Source: Latrodectus hesperus (taxonomy: Eukaryota; Arthropoda; Arachnida; Araneae; Theridiidae). Taken from it: 64,000 nucleotides of DNA. How positions within the stretch are numbered: position 1 is the first letter of the stretch; the number at the start of each line of letters is the position of its first letter. The stretch is from NCBI GenBank assembly GCA_037975125.1, contig CM075856.1:5119106-5183105 (forward strand), read 5' to 3'. The translations under genes and the position numbers were made by a program. Below, one piece after another: positions 50,365 to 64,000 of this stretch. The notes below the pieces were generated by a model that was not told the DNA's origin, ran no database searches, and saw nothing but the letters and a program-made list of their open reading frames with translations.

Positions 50365-51209
50365 GTTGTGTTGTTGTTGTTACTAATGACACTTGAAGAA
50401 GCCAAGCTCGCTTTGCCTTGTCTATGCGAATTTATGTCAATTGGGAGCGTCTTTCCTTTTAATCAGAGCACCAGAAGGTGAAAGTATGACTTTTGCTCAA
50501 CACACATACCATAGGGACCCGTTTATAGGGTAGGCAACCATTCACACATCATTCATACAAGGAAAGGACAAAGACAGGATAGATAGAGAGACATAGACAT
50601 AGACATACGCAATGGAACACCTGGTCTGTACCTTAGGTTATCAGGTATAGCTCCATCACGTAATACATCTGGTGTGAGAGAATTGTCACGAAATTTGGTA
50701 ACAAAATTGAATTTCAATAGGTCTCTAATATTTGAAATTAATAATTTGACAGAAAAATAACATCAACAACAAAACATTTACAAAATTTTCACTATGGGCG
50801 ATGACATGAGTTAAATATTGCTATAAAATTGTGAAGATAGATTATCCTAACACTCCAAGTAACTCTGGTAAAGATACAAATTAATTATCTTTATGATGGT
50901 CATAGTAGACGATATAAGTAGTTTATAACACAAATATGCAAGCAATATAATTAAGTTTAAGTAGAAGAGTATAAAAAGAGCAAATAATTGGGACAGAGAG
51001 AGATTTTCAATAAGTACTAGTAACTCTCTCATGCTTTAACTGGGTCCTTTATTGTAACATTGCATTTTTTGCAATACCAAAGGACTACATTGTCTACACG
51101 CAGATAGTTAAGATTACATATAATTACATCCATGCCCGAGCCAAGATTTGAATCCAGGACCTCCTTATCCGCAGTCAGGCAAGCTGACCTCTAGATAAGT
51201 TGGTCGGCT
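50365..51209 (-). mobile_element. Chimeric tRNA-SINE (head A / tail B) interrupted by a 530-bp insert
   Basis: A perfect 12-bp duplication, GAATGATTTGTT, at 50353-50364 and 51210-51221, flanks the whole block. The left part (50365 to about 50595) is tail B plus body. The right part (about 51127-51209) is the head with TTTGAATCCAGG and CCGACCAACTTATCTAGAGG. Between them, where other copies read GATAGAGAGAGAAAGTACAT, lies about 530 bp of foreign sequence. The duplication shows that the two SINE halves are one insertion. Confidence 0.88.
50596..51126. other. Foreign insert within a SINE, with an exon-like segment
   Basis: No element ends or target duplication seen. A few SINE bases at the junction are missing, and the left edge carries CATAGACATAGACATA. 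On the minus strand 50609-50724 is open (LTPDVLRDGAIPDNLRYRPG and flanks). It is preceded by a pyrimidine-leaning stretch ending ATTAG and followed by GTATGT, the form of splice acceptor and donor. The product is not recognised. The frame at 50847-51032 is a hydrophobic AT-rich frame with no support. Confidence 0.35.
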
Positions 51210-51221
51210 GAATGATTTGTT

Positions 51222-51545
51222 AATGCATTGTTTATTTCTCATACTAAGAAACTAAACACATGCGTTGTATAGAAGTCTATACAACATAGCTGCGTGCTGA
51301 GGATCCCACTATCGATATCGAGCTTCAGTTTAGTATGCACCAGCAAAGTACCCTGTACATATCCCAAGAAGGACTCTACCAGTTTAGATGGGACTTGCTG
51401 GAAAGAAGAAAAGAAAGTGACACCGCTGGGGGCCCCGCCGCTGCAACGGAGCGAAGCTCCAAAGCGCAACAACTTCACACGCTAGTGGAGGGTACCCGTC
51501 AGCTGCCTCTAGCTGTCCCCATTGGACTAGTTTATTGTGTGAGCA
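51222..51545. other. GC-richer unassigned segment
   Basis: About 51285-51530 is clearly less AT-rich than its surroundings and open in more than one frame (51335-51619 +, 51239-51478 -). It contains a short palindrome TTGTATAGAAGTCTATACAA near 51267. No motif decides for an element or a gene. Confidence 0.3.
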
Positions 51546-52420
51546 AAAAAAATAATAACATTACTAGACAGTACAAGTACAATGTGTGTGAGTTTAAAGT
51601 ATTGGTAAGATCAAGTTAGGACAAAGACAAAATTTACAGACAATCATTAAAACAAAACAAACAGAACAATTAAAAGGTATGTGACAGAGTATGGATGCAA
51701 ACAAATGGGAATAGCAAAGAGGGAAATTAGACAATATTTACAGAAATTCAACAAAAGGGTTATAAAAATATTTAAAATAGCTTAAGCACAAAGAGGCAAG
51801 GGTTTTAGGGAATCATCCACTGGGGGAATCTAGTAAATAACATCAATACAAAATTTACAAATTCTGGTAGTTCGTTGTTAATAGGTACTTTAGCTTTTGG
51901 CACTAGAGAAGGGTCAGGTATCAAAGCATCACTAACAATGGAGAAGATAGGTATCAATTGTTGTCTAAATAGAAACTAAATTAATTAATAATGCTCTTTA
52001 GAGCATTAGGAAGTGGAGGTATTTAGAAATTGGAGCAGCGTTATAAGACATGACATGTAGATGGCTTAGGTTGTACAGTATTAAAACTATTTAAGCGCAG
52101 TTCATGATAATTATGGCTATACATACGGATACTCAGCGAGAATCGCACAACGAAGGTCCGATGGATATCTAGGAGATTGTTATCGGAATTCTATTCATCA
52201 GCAAGCATGTCCCATGCTCTATCAGATTCAAAAACAGTGAGAATGCTCGACATTCCATACAGGTGGCATTCTCAGATTGAAGAAACGTTGACGACGCTCG
52301 AACGATGAGCGTTGTCATTCATAAACTCAAATTCAGCTCTCACGACACTCCTAAACATGTTGTTCTAAAAGGATTTCCCGGTATATTTAGCCTGTCAGGG
52401 TTTCGATCTAAACATAAAGA
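51546..52420. other. Unassigned spacer
   Basis: No gene recognised. 52110-52330 is less AT-rich without identifiable motifs. Confidence 0.35.
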
Positions 52421-52422
52421 TC

Positions 52423-52665
52423 TTTTTTATTTTATTTTTTTATATATATATACTACGCCCGATTTTGGTTTTTCAACCATCAGTCTCTGTCGGGCAGCCC
52501 AATACAATCTTGAGGTGAATGAAAAGTCATCTTCCGCAGAATTTCTATCTGCGACGTCCGAAAGTCCAGGGCAAGTGAAAAGGTGGTCACCAGTCATGTC
52601 CTCTAGTCCACAAAAAGGGCAGAGAGATCTGTTTTGTAGCCTATTGTAATTCCTTGTCAAACAAA
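52423..52665 (-). pseudogene. LINE ORF2 C-terminal fragment, A-rich tail
   Basis: The minus frame reads RLQNRSLCPFCGLEDMTGDH then LFTCPGLSDVADRNS, a C-x2-C-x8-H-x4-C knuckle, and ends RLYWAARQRLMVEKPKSGVV. The + strand shows a T-rich run (about 52426-52440), i.e. an A-rich tail. Same general lineage as 41671 (CPLC) rather than the (CAA)n LINEs. Overlapping + frame 52305-52649 is a shadow. Confidence 0.7.
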
Positions 52666-55500
52666 CACTTTTGCATCACTGTAACATTGGCGTACAATGA
52701 TGTTGTCTTGATGGTACTGAGCACTTGACCTTCTGCATATGAACGTCCCACGTGAATCGGACTGCAAGCTGAACCTCGACCGTCGGTCAACGTAACACAA
52801 AACAGCGTGAAGGCGTCCACATTGCATGGCTTCTACTCAAATCTAACCGATGCAAGCGATCAATCCAATTGCACGAAGATGATACAAATGAAAACAAAAT
52901 TGGAAAAAGAAATGAGTATTTTTCTCTTGCTCACAGTAGGATATGCATTTGAAGAAAATTACAGTCAGAAATAAATATGAATTTCTGTTGAAAGTGAAAT
53001 ATGATAAAAGAATGAAATATCAAATTATTACTAAAAGCGGAATTTTTATAGATGATTGAATGAATTTGCTTTGAGAACTTACTATCCACTCAAAATACTT
53101 CTTGATTAGAAAGATGGACTCTCATAAAATTAATGATAAAACCCATCACTAACAGACAGAACAGCATTCAAATCAAGGTATTTTCTCTGGAAAGTGTCAA
53201 TGAAGTATGCGTTGATGAAATCCATTATGACTACTATAGAGAACTTTTGAAAATCAACGTAGGTCAAATGCAGTTTGAAGGCTCACAATAAGTTTTTGAT
53301 AGGATCATTATCTCAGAAAAAGAAACTCCTGTACTCCATTCCATCCATTGTTAATTAATATTGCAATTCAAAATTTTCACTCTGGCTACAGAAAGTTGTG
53401 ACTGGTTCACTGGGTTACAGAAAGATTTTTTAAGTTTCATCCCTTGCTCATTACCTATAAAAATTCACCCAAAAAGTAAGATGCGATGGCTATTTACATG
53501 CTTTACAACAAAACTTTGGTCATTATTTGGATGACTACTAAGCAGTGCCAAATATGCTATTGGTTTTTATGACTTTTAAATATAATTAGCAGATAAATTA
53601 TCAATATTTACTATGAAACAAATTGTACTTTATTATTTAAACCTAGCTCAGTTTATAATAAACTTAGTTTTCATAAATTATTTTCAGTCAGTATGATATT
53701 TATTGTTTTTTGTCTTGCAAAGTGATACAATGCCATACCGTTGAGTGAATATAATAAGTTGTAATCCACAACTACCATCAGCAGATGTTGCATTTTAGAT
53801 CATTTTTATACTTTACATTTGATTAAGTTAAGGAATAGCTTTAAGGTTAATATTAGATAATCATAAATCTGACAAGAACTTTTTCAGATATCAAGCTTTG
53901 TCAGAAAACGATCACAGATGAAGATGGCATTCTAGAGATAATAATTTCCTTATGTTATCACAAAATCTGGACTGGCAATCACAAACAATTAGTCTTCAGA
54001 CACAAAATCTTAAATTATGCTATCAAATAATTAATTATCCATCCTATATACAACTGATAATCGCACAAACTATTGACATTGACATGATGTACAGCAATGT
54101 AAAAATTTGTATAAAAAAAGTATTTCTTCAATGTTTAGCAAAGTCCTTATAAAAGCAATCATCGTTAAATATTAATCAGTTTCAGTCTATTTATAGGACT
54201 TGCTTAAATTGAATCATTTTACAGTTTAATGTAAGTAAATTATAATCCATTGTTAACTATAACCATACTTAAAAATAAAGTTGTATCCAGAAAAGTATTT
54301 TGTCATATGCTTGAAATTTGATTATGTAGAAAAATTATGTTATTATTATAAATAAGTGTTGAATCTTTCCTGCTATTGGGAATTAATTTTTTGGTTATGC
54401 AACCTTAAGAAAAATTATCGTTAAATAATGTTCAACATATGTTGTATATTTCAAGGTATCCTTCGATTATTAATTCTTTAAATCTTTAAATGATAAATAA
54501 ATATTGTATTTTGTCAAACAATTTTTTAATCTTAGATTGGCCATTTGCAAAAAAAAAATATTTAACATGAAACTAAGCATTTATTTTAAATCCAATTAAA
54601 ATTGGAGATTCATAAGCATAAAAGTAAAGATATAAGTTATATATAACCAGAATAAGTTATATTCAAAAAAATCCCTATGAGAATTGCAATGCAGTAACAC
54701 TTTTGAAGTTATTATGTTGTTTGAAATAGTATATATGGGACAATGCTAATGCAGTCCAAGAATATTTGTCAGAACCCAAAAAATATGTATGTGTACCGTG
54801 GCAATAATTGTATGACAAAAATTCCGGAACAAAAGAATGATTTTTTACCAAAGTTTTTCAAGAATGATGGCATGGTTTGCTATAACAAATTTCTACAGCT
54901 TCTCTAACTCAAATTCAAAGAATATAATCCTTATTTCTGTAATATTATGAAAGATATTGAGACACGAAGATTATTTAAGGAGTATTATGTAACAAAAAGT
55001 ACTAAAAAAACCATTAGATTATATGAAATTTAGAAACTGAAGTAGTATTTTATATCCTGAAATAGAGATAAATATTGGAACTACTATTTAAAGAAAGTTT
55101 CAAACTTGAAAGCAAATACACTTTGATATTTTAAGTTTGTTTGAGCAGCTCTATTTTGCTGTAAAATAACCCTTTACTTGAATACTATGAAAGGTAATAT
55201 AAGTGTTGGAGCAATGCATCGGACGTGCTACTCTCTTAATTCTTAAATTTCTCAAAATTCTAGCACTGCTCTCTATCTCTCTCTCTCTCTCTCTCTAATC
55301 GAGAATTGATAAAAATTATTCTCCGGAGGACACCCATCTATCTAAGCGAGAGGAAGCTTGAAGCGGTGGCTATGGACAGCACAAACACAAGGCCTAATTC
55401 AGAAGTGGAAAATAAAATTGATTGTAAAACCAAAGTATGCATACTGGAAATTTCAACTAAAAATGTCTATTTGCCACTATAATATTGTAACAAAGCAGCA
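52666..55500. other. AT-rich non-coding DNA with a (CT)n run
   Basis: No gene recognised over 2.8 kb. A short (CT)n lies at about 55270-55298. The segment 52670-52860 is less AT-rich and unassigned. Confidence 0.45.
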
Positions 55501-55511
55501 TGTTAAATGCT

Positions 55512-55973
55512 CTTGTTGTTGTTGTTGCTTATCCCCGACTGGCGTGACAGTACCATCACACCAGCCCCATGAATCCAAAAATAGTCAGTCTCTCAAGCAT
55601 CACCTCCGGTCTCAACTCCATGTCCCCTCTCTCACACCCAATGCACTGAAAAATATGAGATGGGGAGAATTGTTACTAATGACACTCTGACATGCCAAGC
55701 TCGCTATGCCTTGGCTATGCGAATTTAAGTCAATTGGGAGCGTCTATCGTTTTAAACAGAGCACCATGAAGGTGAAAGTATGACTTTGCTCTACACACAT
55801 GCCATAGGTACACGTTTATAGGGTAATCAACCATTCACACCTCATTCATTCAAGGAAAGGACAAAGACACGATAGATAGGGAGAGAAAGTACATCCATGC
55901 CCGAACCGGGATTCGATCCCAGGACCTCCTTATCCGCAGTCAAGCACGCTGTCCACTAGACAAGTTGGGGGGC
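55512..55973 (-). mobile_element. Composite insertion: chimeric SINE joined to a LINE 3' end
   Basis: On the minus strand a head-A/tail-B SINE (55973 down to about 55668) runs into GTCATTAGTAACAATTC. Without a (CAA)n tract it then joins the 3' end of the LINE seen at 36310 (about 55660-55512: CAGTGCATTGGGTGTGAGAG through GGGGATAAGCAACAACAAC). Flanks TGTTAAATGCT (55501-55511) and TGTTAAAATGCT (55974-55985) form one duplication, with a single-base difference, around the whole. This argues for one insertion event. The frame at 55358-55690 is an artefact. Confidence 0.8.
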
Positions 55974-55985
55974 TGTTAAAATGCT

Positions 55986-57252
<1,267 letters not shown>

Positions 57253-57263
57253 GTGTGTGTGTG

Positions 57264-59060
57264 TTTATTTAAAAAGCTTTTCAAAAATCTTATTATTGGA
57301 AATTATAAAGAAATATTTCAGTTATTATTGTATAAATACTTGATCTCTTAAAATGAATGTGATAAATATACATAAGATCTCTCTATTAAATGAATAACTG
57401 AAAGTGAAAACAATATATTTGCTACCTTAATTTTAGAAATGGGTCCTATTGTTTGATGACATTTATATTAATTATTTTATGTTTTGAAGCTCAAGAGTTT
57501 ATCGATGACATCGAATCAAAATTAATTCATCTTTATAAAATACTCTAATGATATGATAAAAAATAAAATTTTCAATTGCTATAGTTTATCATAATGATCA
57601 AATATTTTTTGAATTGAGATGTTTTTCTTCAAAGTAAATATCAGTTAAGTATATTCTGAATAAAATTAATAAGCATTAATAAGTCGAATATTTTACCTTT
57701 GAAGTATGAATAAAAATATGCATAAATATTTTTTTCTCGTTTTTAAATAATCTGTCTTTTGCTTGTGCTTTTATAACTTATATATATTATTTTATATATT
57801 TTTTTATAATATTAAAGAGATGTGTGTGTGTCTACAAATTATTAATCAATTATTTTAGCGAATTCTGACTAAGCGACAGGTCAAAAATTTATTTGGATTT
57901 TTCAAAATTTCAATTAAGTAAATGAATTTGTTAGTTTATCTTAATTGTTTTTAAATTATATTAAAAGAAATAGTAACACTCATAGATTTATATAAAAATT
58001 TGAAATTTTTAAATTCTATGTACACCAATTTTATCATCATCCAAATAAGTTAGAATTTGTTAGATTTGAAGTAATGAATGAAATACGTGTTCTTTTCATT
58101 TAAGGAAAAGAAAATGTTTTTCATTTAAATAATGACGAAATATTTTACCAAAACGAACATATATGATTGATCTATATACTTTCATCAATTTTTTGTTGTC
58201 TCTAGTATCACTCTCTCTCTAATATTATTTATTCAGTTATTCAGTTTAATTGGAACTTATTGCATAAGAGTTGTTCTGGTTGGTAAGCAATGTCTTTCAC
58301 TTGCATTTATCAATAAGCGATGTGCCAGATTCACGATCAAATGCAAGTTAATCGCTCACATTCTGATAAATTAACCCACTACGAAACCTGAAAAGATGAA
58401 TCCCGAAAGGTGTTGACGATCCAGTTACGCACTCATTCATTTAAATCTCTCATCTTTTCTTGTTTGATTATTAGCGTTACTCCCGTTATATTTTCCTGTA
58501 AGCATTTCACGTACATTTAAATAACATCAGATACAGAAAATTATACAATCTTTATTCTGATAAAAATATTGTCAGTATATAATTTGTACGTAAAGGAAAT
58601 AAAGTATAATTTTAAACAATATACTTTTTTAAAAGTTTTTCATGGTAGCTGTTTCTTCAATATCTTTTTTAATTTGTAATTAATATGTATACCACTGTGT
58701 TCATAAATATTTAATACATTAAAATATATCATTAATTTGAAATCATAAATTCTCTCCATTCTTCATTTATATTATATTTTAAATGTGTTTCATTAAACTA
58801 GATATGCAAATATTAAAAAAATAAAATAAATTTAATGATTAACTTCTATAGAGTTTAAAATGAAAAGATTATTTGATGATGTAATTTTATTTAAATTTAT
58901 GTTATCAGTTAAACATGGCGTGAGCGCGAACAAAATCAGCTGTAAATAAAACTTTTATGGTTGAAATTTCTTAATAACAGCGAAAGAAGCATCTGTATTT
59001 AAAAATAATATAATAGTTTTCTTCTTATTTCATATAATCCTTGAAATACACATACACACG
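57264..59060. other. AT-rich non-coding DNA
   Basis: No gene or element end recognised. Confidence 0.5.
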
Positions 59061-60226
<1,166 letters not shown>

Positions 60227-60384
60227 TTCCAGAAAATATCTGCGTATAAACGCTCAGTAAACATTCTACAGAGAATAAATCTACATTTTAGTGTCAGTAT
60301 CAACTTTATTTTTATACAAAGCTTTACTTCACAACAATTTCTCAACGCTCAATGATAACTCTCCTTGTTTCTTAACATTCATTG

Positions 60385-60663
60385 TTGCTGTTGTCGTGTG
60401 CCAGCCAGGATAGCTATATGGGGGACGCTGCTCCACTTTTCCAACTGAACCATTTTTTGGTGTGGAGTCCGACTTCCTCAGTACACACATGCCATAGTAA
60501 CCCGTTTCTAGGTTAGGCAACCATTCACACCTCATTCATACAAGGAAAGGACAAAGACAGAATAGATAGAAAGAAAAAGTACATCCATGCCCGAACCGTG
60601 ATTCAAACCCAGGACCTCCCTATCAGCAGTCGGACACGTTGACCTGTAGACAAGTTCGGTGGC
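60385..60663 (-). mobile_element. tRNA-derived SINE, head A / tail A
   Basis: Flanks AACATTCATTG (60374-60384) and AACAATCATTG (60664-60674) form an 11-bp duplication with one mismatch. Minus-strand head with GGTTTGAATCACGG (degenerate box B), body, tail A and a short CAACAGCAAC end. The frame at 60329-60535 is a shadow. Confidence 0.88.
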
Positions 60664-60714
60664 AACAATCATTGCTTAAAAGTATTTATAATAAGAATAA
60701 AAAAATATGCAAAA

Positions 60715-62021
60715 GTTAACAGAAAATTTTTCGTACAAGTACAAATTTCAAAGATATTTGCAAATTAATATTTTAACCTCCTTGTAGGAAATGAAAAATT
60801 GTCTGTATTTATTTTTTACTAATTATTCATTTTAACTCTGATGGCAATACAATTAATAGAATAAACAAGCATTGTTTTGTTGATATGATACATTAGTATT
60901 AGCAAACAAGAATACTTAAAATGGATTCTAAAGGAAAAGAGGTTGTTTCGGAGGAAAAGAAAATCATCTGATGAGAAATGTATGAAGGTAAATCTTTTCG
61001 AGCAATTGGAAAGCTAGTTGGAAGAACTCATTCTTCCATTTAAAGAGTAATCAATAGTTACAAGTCATCGAAATCTGTTATCTTAAAGCCTCGAAGTAAA
61101 CGACCATCTTAAGCTGACTTTACGAGAAAAGATATGCATCCTGAAGTTCTTTCTTTTAAATCTAAAGATTACTCCATCTAAAATAGCACTATTATCCCTT
61201 ATATTAATAAAATTGATATTAGAAAATAGTTTAAAAAATATCTTCATGGAGGTGCTATAAGAAAAATTCTGACTATCACGCCAGTGTAGTTTGTAGAAAG
61301 TACGTATTTAAACTGCCAATAATGAAAAAACACTTTAATTATGCCAGTAAGTATGTAATAAACCTGAGTTTTTTGATAAAGTAGTAATCTTTGATAAAAG
61401 CAAGTTTTGTATCTTTGGCGTCAAAGGACGTAAGCTGGTGAGGAGGAAACAAGGTACGACTTTTGAGAAGCAAGATTTTGTGACTACATTTAAACATGGT
61501 GGAGGTAGCGTAATGATTTGGAGGTGCATGACAGCAGGTGTATTTGATCTATCAAATTTAAAAGACTCCACATTAGATCACATGGAATATCTAAATAAAT
61601 TAAAACAATAATTTGAAGCAGAGTGAACATAATTTGAACCTTATAGATGATTTTTGTTTTCAAAAAGACAATGATCCAAAACCCACTCTCAACAAAGTAA
61701 AGCTCTGGCTGTATTATAGTAAGAAATATCTCTTGCATACTTATCCGCAATCACCAGGCTTAAGCCCCATGGAACATTTATGGCACTTGTAATGTAACAT
61801 TCGGCTACATAACATAATATCGAAAGATATGCTAAAATAGAGTACTTATGCCAGGATGGAATAATATTTCATCAACAGAAATCACCAAGCTAATTCACTC
61901 TATACTTAAGATTGGAAGAGGTTCTTAGAAATAAATTTTTTCCAACCAGTTAAATTGACAGTTAATAGAGGCTATTTTTTTAAAGACTTTCTCATCTGTA
62001 TGAAAACTTTTTCTGACTGCT
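60715..62021 (+). mobile_element. Tc1-like transposon remnant (DD34E)
   Basis: About 1.3 kb, the normal Tc1 size. The probable left end TAACAGAAAATTTTTCGTAC (60717) resembles the inverse of the right end, which on the minus strand reads GCAGTCAGAAAAAGTTTTCA from about 62020. Between the ends is a decayed transposase. The TIRs are imperfect and TA flanks are not certain. Confidence 0.75.
60921..61790 (+). pseudogene. Tc1-like transposase pseudogene
   Basis: Begins ATGGATTCTAAAGG. The first segment carries the helix-turn-helix GKSFRAIGKLVGRTHSSI and KPRSKRPS (GRPR-like hinge), with several stops. After frame changes it reads VVIFDKSKFCIFG (first Asp region, one residue short), TTFKHGGGSVMIWRC (conserved glycine motif), FQKDNDPKPTLNK (second Asp, codon 61667-61669), then SPGLSPMEHLW (Glu, codon 61772-61774). 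The last two catalytic residues are in one frame with exactly 34 residues between them, the DD34E signature of Tc1. Multiple stops and frameshifts make it inactive. Antisense frames at 61335-61750 are shadows. Confidence 0.85.
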
Positions 62022-62205
62022 CTTTATATAATTATTATTATTATTATCACTTCTAAACAACGTGTGTTATGTTTCTGAAATTGTTACTGATATTTAGGGG
62101 ATTGAAGCATTATATAAAAATAGAATTAATGTTGACACAATAATGAAATTTTAATCTCTGTAGAATGCTTACAGTGTGTTTGTACGCACACTTTTTCTGA
62201 CAAGA

Positions 62206-62498
<293 letters not shown>

Positions 62499-62500
<2 letters not shown>

Positions 62501-62807
62501 GTATGCATATACATACATACATATTTCTATGTATACACATTTATAATTTATTTGTAATGATCTATTTTATAACAATCCGCCGTAAAGCCAGATAACGAGT
62601 GAAGTTGTCAGACTTTCATCACACGTATGTAAGAAGAACAGACAGCCAGACGGGTTATGTAATGCCTAACACTGAATTTATATTAGCTCTCCTTTTAATA
62701 TTTTAATTATTTAGATTTAATAAATTGTTTGTTTAAATTACTTGATCATTCAACCTCCTTAATGATCTGATGATATATCCATCATATTACTCCTTCGCAA
62801 CCCAGAT
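62499..62807. other. Unassigned spacer
   Basis: No gene recognised between the TA array and the LINE fragment. Confidence 0.4.
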
Positions 62808-63461
62808 AACTGCTCGGTCTTTAGGAGCGAATTAATTGCTATTAAGGAGGGATTAAACCACAATTCTCCACTCCACAGACTCTAGCGTCATTTGGATTTT
62901 TATAGATAGCCGCTGCCCAATCAACATCTACAGGACTGAAAGTGTGTAAATGACTTTGTAAGCATCCAAATATTCAATATGCTTAAAATTCCCTCAAAGC
63001 GCAGGGAGGTCCACCTCCAGTGGATCCCCTCCCACGTCAACATTCCTGGAAAAGAAGCTGCGGATACCTTAGCAAAAAGAGGCTGCTCTGCGACGGCCAC
63101 TACTGATTATGACCTCACTTTTGAAGAGATTTCCTCCGTGGCAAAATATAGAGACCGGAAAGTCTGGCTTTCTCCTCCAGCCCATCCCTGGTACAGTAGG
63201 TCAAAACCAGGAGGAACATTGCCTTCTGAGGCTGACAGACAGGACCAAACGGCTATCTCAAGACTTTTCAGTGGGCACCTGAAATGCACGTCCTTTGAAT
63301 CCGGCCGTAAAGTCTTTCCAACGTGTCCCAAGTGCCATCTGCTTCCGGCTTCCTCGCATCATAATCTCGATTGCTTGGGGCTCAATTTAGAGGATGTTCG
63401 CAACAGCCCTCTCCTGGTGCTTGACTTTGCTGGGGTGCATGGGATCATGGATTTGATCTAG
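62808..63461 (+). pseudogene. LINE ORF2 RNase H and CCHC C-terminus
   Basis: NCSVFRSELIAIKEGLNH (catalytic Glu) ends at a stop near 62883. After a frame change IWIFIDSR (catalytic Asp) follows. After another, the open frame 62979-63461 (160 codons) starts within RNase H: EVHLQWIPSHVNIPGKEAAD with DTLAKRG. It continues through WYSRSKPGGTLPSE, QDQTAISRLFSGHLKC, and the knuckle FPTCPKCHLLPASSHHNLDC, ending VHGIMDLI. It is the best-preserved LINE C-terminus here and a useful reference for the (CAA)n lineage. GKE replaces the usual GNE. The RT portion is absent, so it is not functional. The antisense frame 63107-63331 is a shadow. Confidence 0.87.
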
Positions 63462-63505
63462 CTGCTGCTAGATCCTGAAGGATTGGACACAACACAACAA
63501 CAACT
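62808..63505 (+). mobile_element. 5'-truncated RNase H-type LINE, (CAA)n tail
   Basis: Encodes RNase H from the Glu motif onward and a complete CCHC end, then stops at 63459-63461. About 45 bp of 3' UTR lead to GACACAACACAACAACAAC. The 5' limit is inferred from where coding similarity begins. A clear target duplication was not found. Confidence 0.85.
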
Positions 63506-63926
63506 TCTTAAGTGGTGACCATGGACGTTGAATTTTAAAAGCAAAATATTTCGCATTGATTTATGAAATCTTCTACAGAAGAAGCAATGTTGCCCTTCTT
63601 TTTCGGCCTCCTCAAACCAGGGAGAGAGCGCTCTGCTCTGCACTCTTCATGAGGGGATATTTAATTGCTGTGCTTTCAAGACTCTTATCTTAATTGTTGT
63701 CTGCTATTCAATTTTTTCTCTTCTTTTCAAAAAGAGAGAAAGTGCTTTTTGGAACTTAGAAAAAGAATCGTCTGATATTCTGTTTTTCTTCACTCTGAGT
63801 TGACATGGCTAACGAAGCTGAAACAGCGCGTGTCTCGATCTAAGTTCCCCCTTTCTGGAAGTCTGAACCCGAACTTTGGTTTCCTCAGAATCTTTATTCG
63901 TGAATTCAGGTACCACGAACGATGAC
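63506..63926. other. Unassigned spacer
   Basis: Somewhat less AT-rich, no gene recognised. The frame at 63458-63643 (-) has no domain. Confidence 0.35.
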
Positions 63927-64000
63927 GCCGCCCAACTTTTCTAGTGGTCAGGGTGCATGACTGCGGATAAGGAGGTCCTGGGTTCGATTCCCGGTTCGGG
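63927..64000 (+). mobile_element. tRNA-derived SINE head A, cut by the window end
   Basis: GCCGCCCAACTTTTCTAGTG (box A region) and GGTTCGATTCCCGG (box B) match head A. The body and tail lie beyond the window, so its tail type is unknown. Confidence 0.85.

Noticed and set aside
52305..52649. 114-residue plus frame
   Set aside because: Antisense shadow of a LINE C-terminus whose CCHC motif is clear on the minus strand.

Overview
The window is AT-rich, repeat-dense, non-coding eukaryotic DNA, almost certainly from an arthropod nuclear genome. A chelicerate, perhaps an orb-weaving spider, is my guess from the flavour of the transposases and RNase H-bearing LINEs; it is an inference I cannot verify here. 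I find no host protein-coding gene, rRNA or true tRNA gene. Everything that can be identified is mobile or simple-sequence DNA. The long 'YIYIYI' and 'CVCVCV' reading frames are translations of (TA)n and (GT)n microsatellites.

Layout. 1-2.6 kb: a piggyBac-like relic with TTAA ends, carrying a decayed transposase C-terminus and a LINE derivative inserted into it. 2.8-4.4 kb: two tRNA-derived SINEs. 5.26-7.19 kb: the best-preserved element, an IS630/Tc1/mariner-superfamily transposon with about 275-bp inverted repeats and an open 359-codon transposase. 8.1-11.3 kb: a degenerate SINE and two minisatellites (38-bp and 61-bp units). 13.7-16.1 kb: two SINEs and an exact 208-bp-period array. 17.4-17.6 kb: a foldback palindrome. 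18.5-28.5 kb: SINEs, two LINE 3' fragments with perfect target-site duplications, a 107-bp array and a small LINE relic. 29.7-36.6 kb: very long TA arrays, a MITE-like element and three LINE relics. 38-47.6 kb: SINEs, a Tc1-like pseudogene split by a SINE, a poly(A)-type LINE relic, a second copy of the LINE derivative and a hAT relic. 48.7-64 kb: TA arrays, a SINE carrying a foreign insert, a composite SINE-LINE insertion, a Tc1 DD34E relic, a LINE RNase H fragment, and a SINE cut by the window end.

How the parts relate. At least 17 SINE copies share a small set of interchangeable parts: several different tRNA-like heads/bodies and at least three different 3' modules. One roughly 110-bp 3' module ('tail B', a local label) sits behind three unrelated bodies. 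Four copies join head A to tail B at the same breakpoint. Most SINEs, and several RNase H-type LINE 3' ends, finish in (CAA)n. This suggests, but does not prove, that one LINE machinery mobilises them all. LINEs appear only as 3' ends: I see no endonuclease or RT catalytic region, so no autonomous retrotransposon is present here.

The most interesting observations are: (i) the modular SINE system and its chimeric subfamily; (ii) a SINE fused to a LINE 3' end inside one pair of target-site duplications; (iii) two copies of the same internally deleted LINE derivative, each with its own duplication; and (iv) the intact-looking mariner-type transposase whose second catalytic aspartate reads as asparagine.
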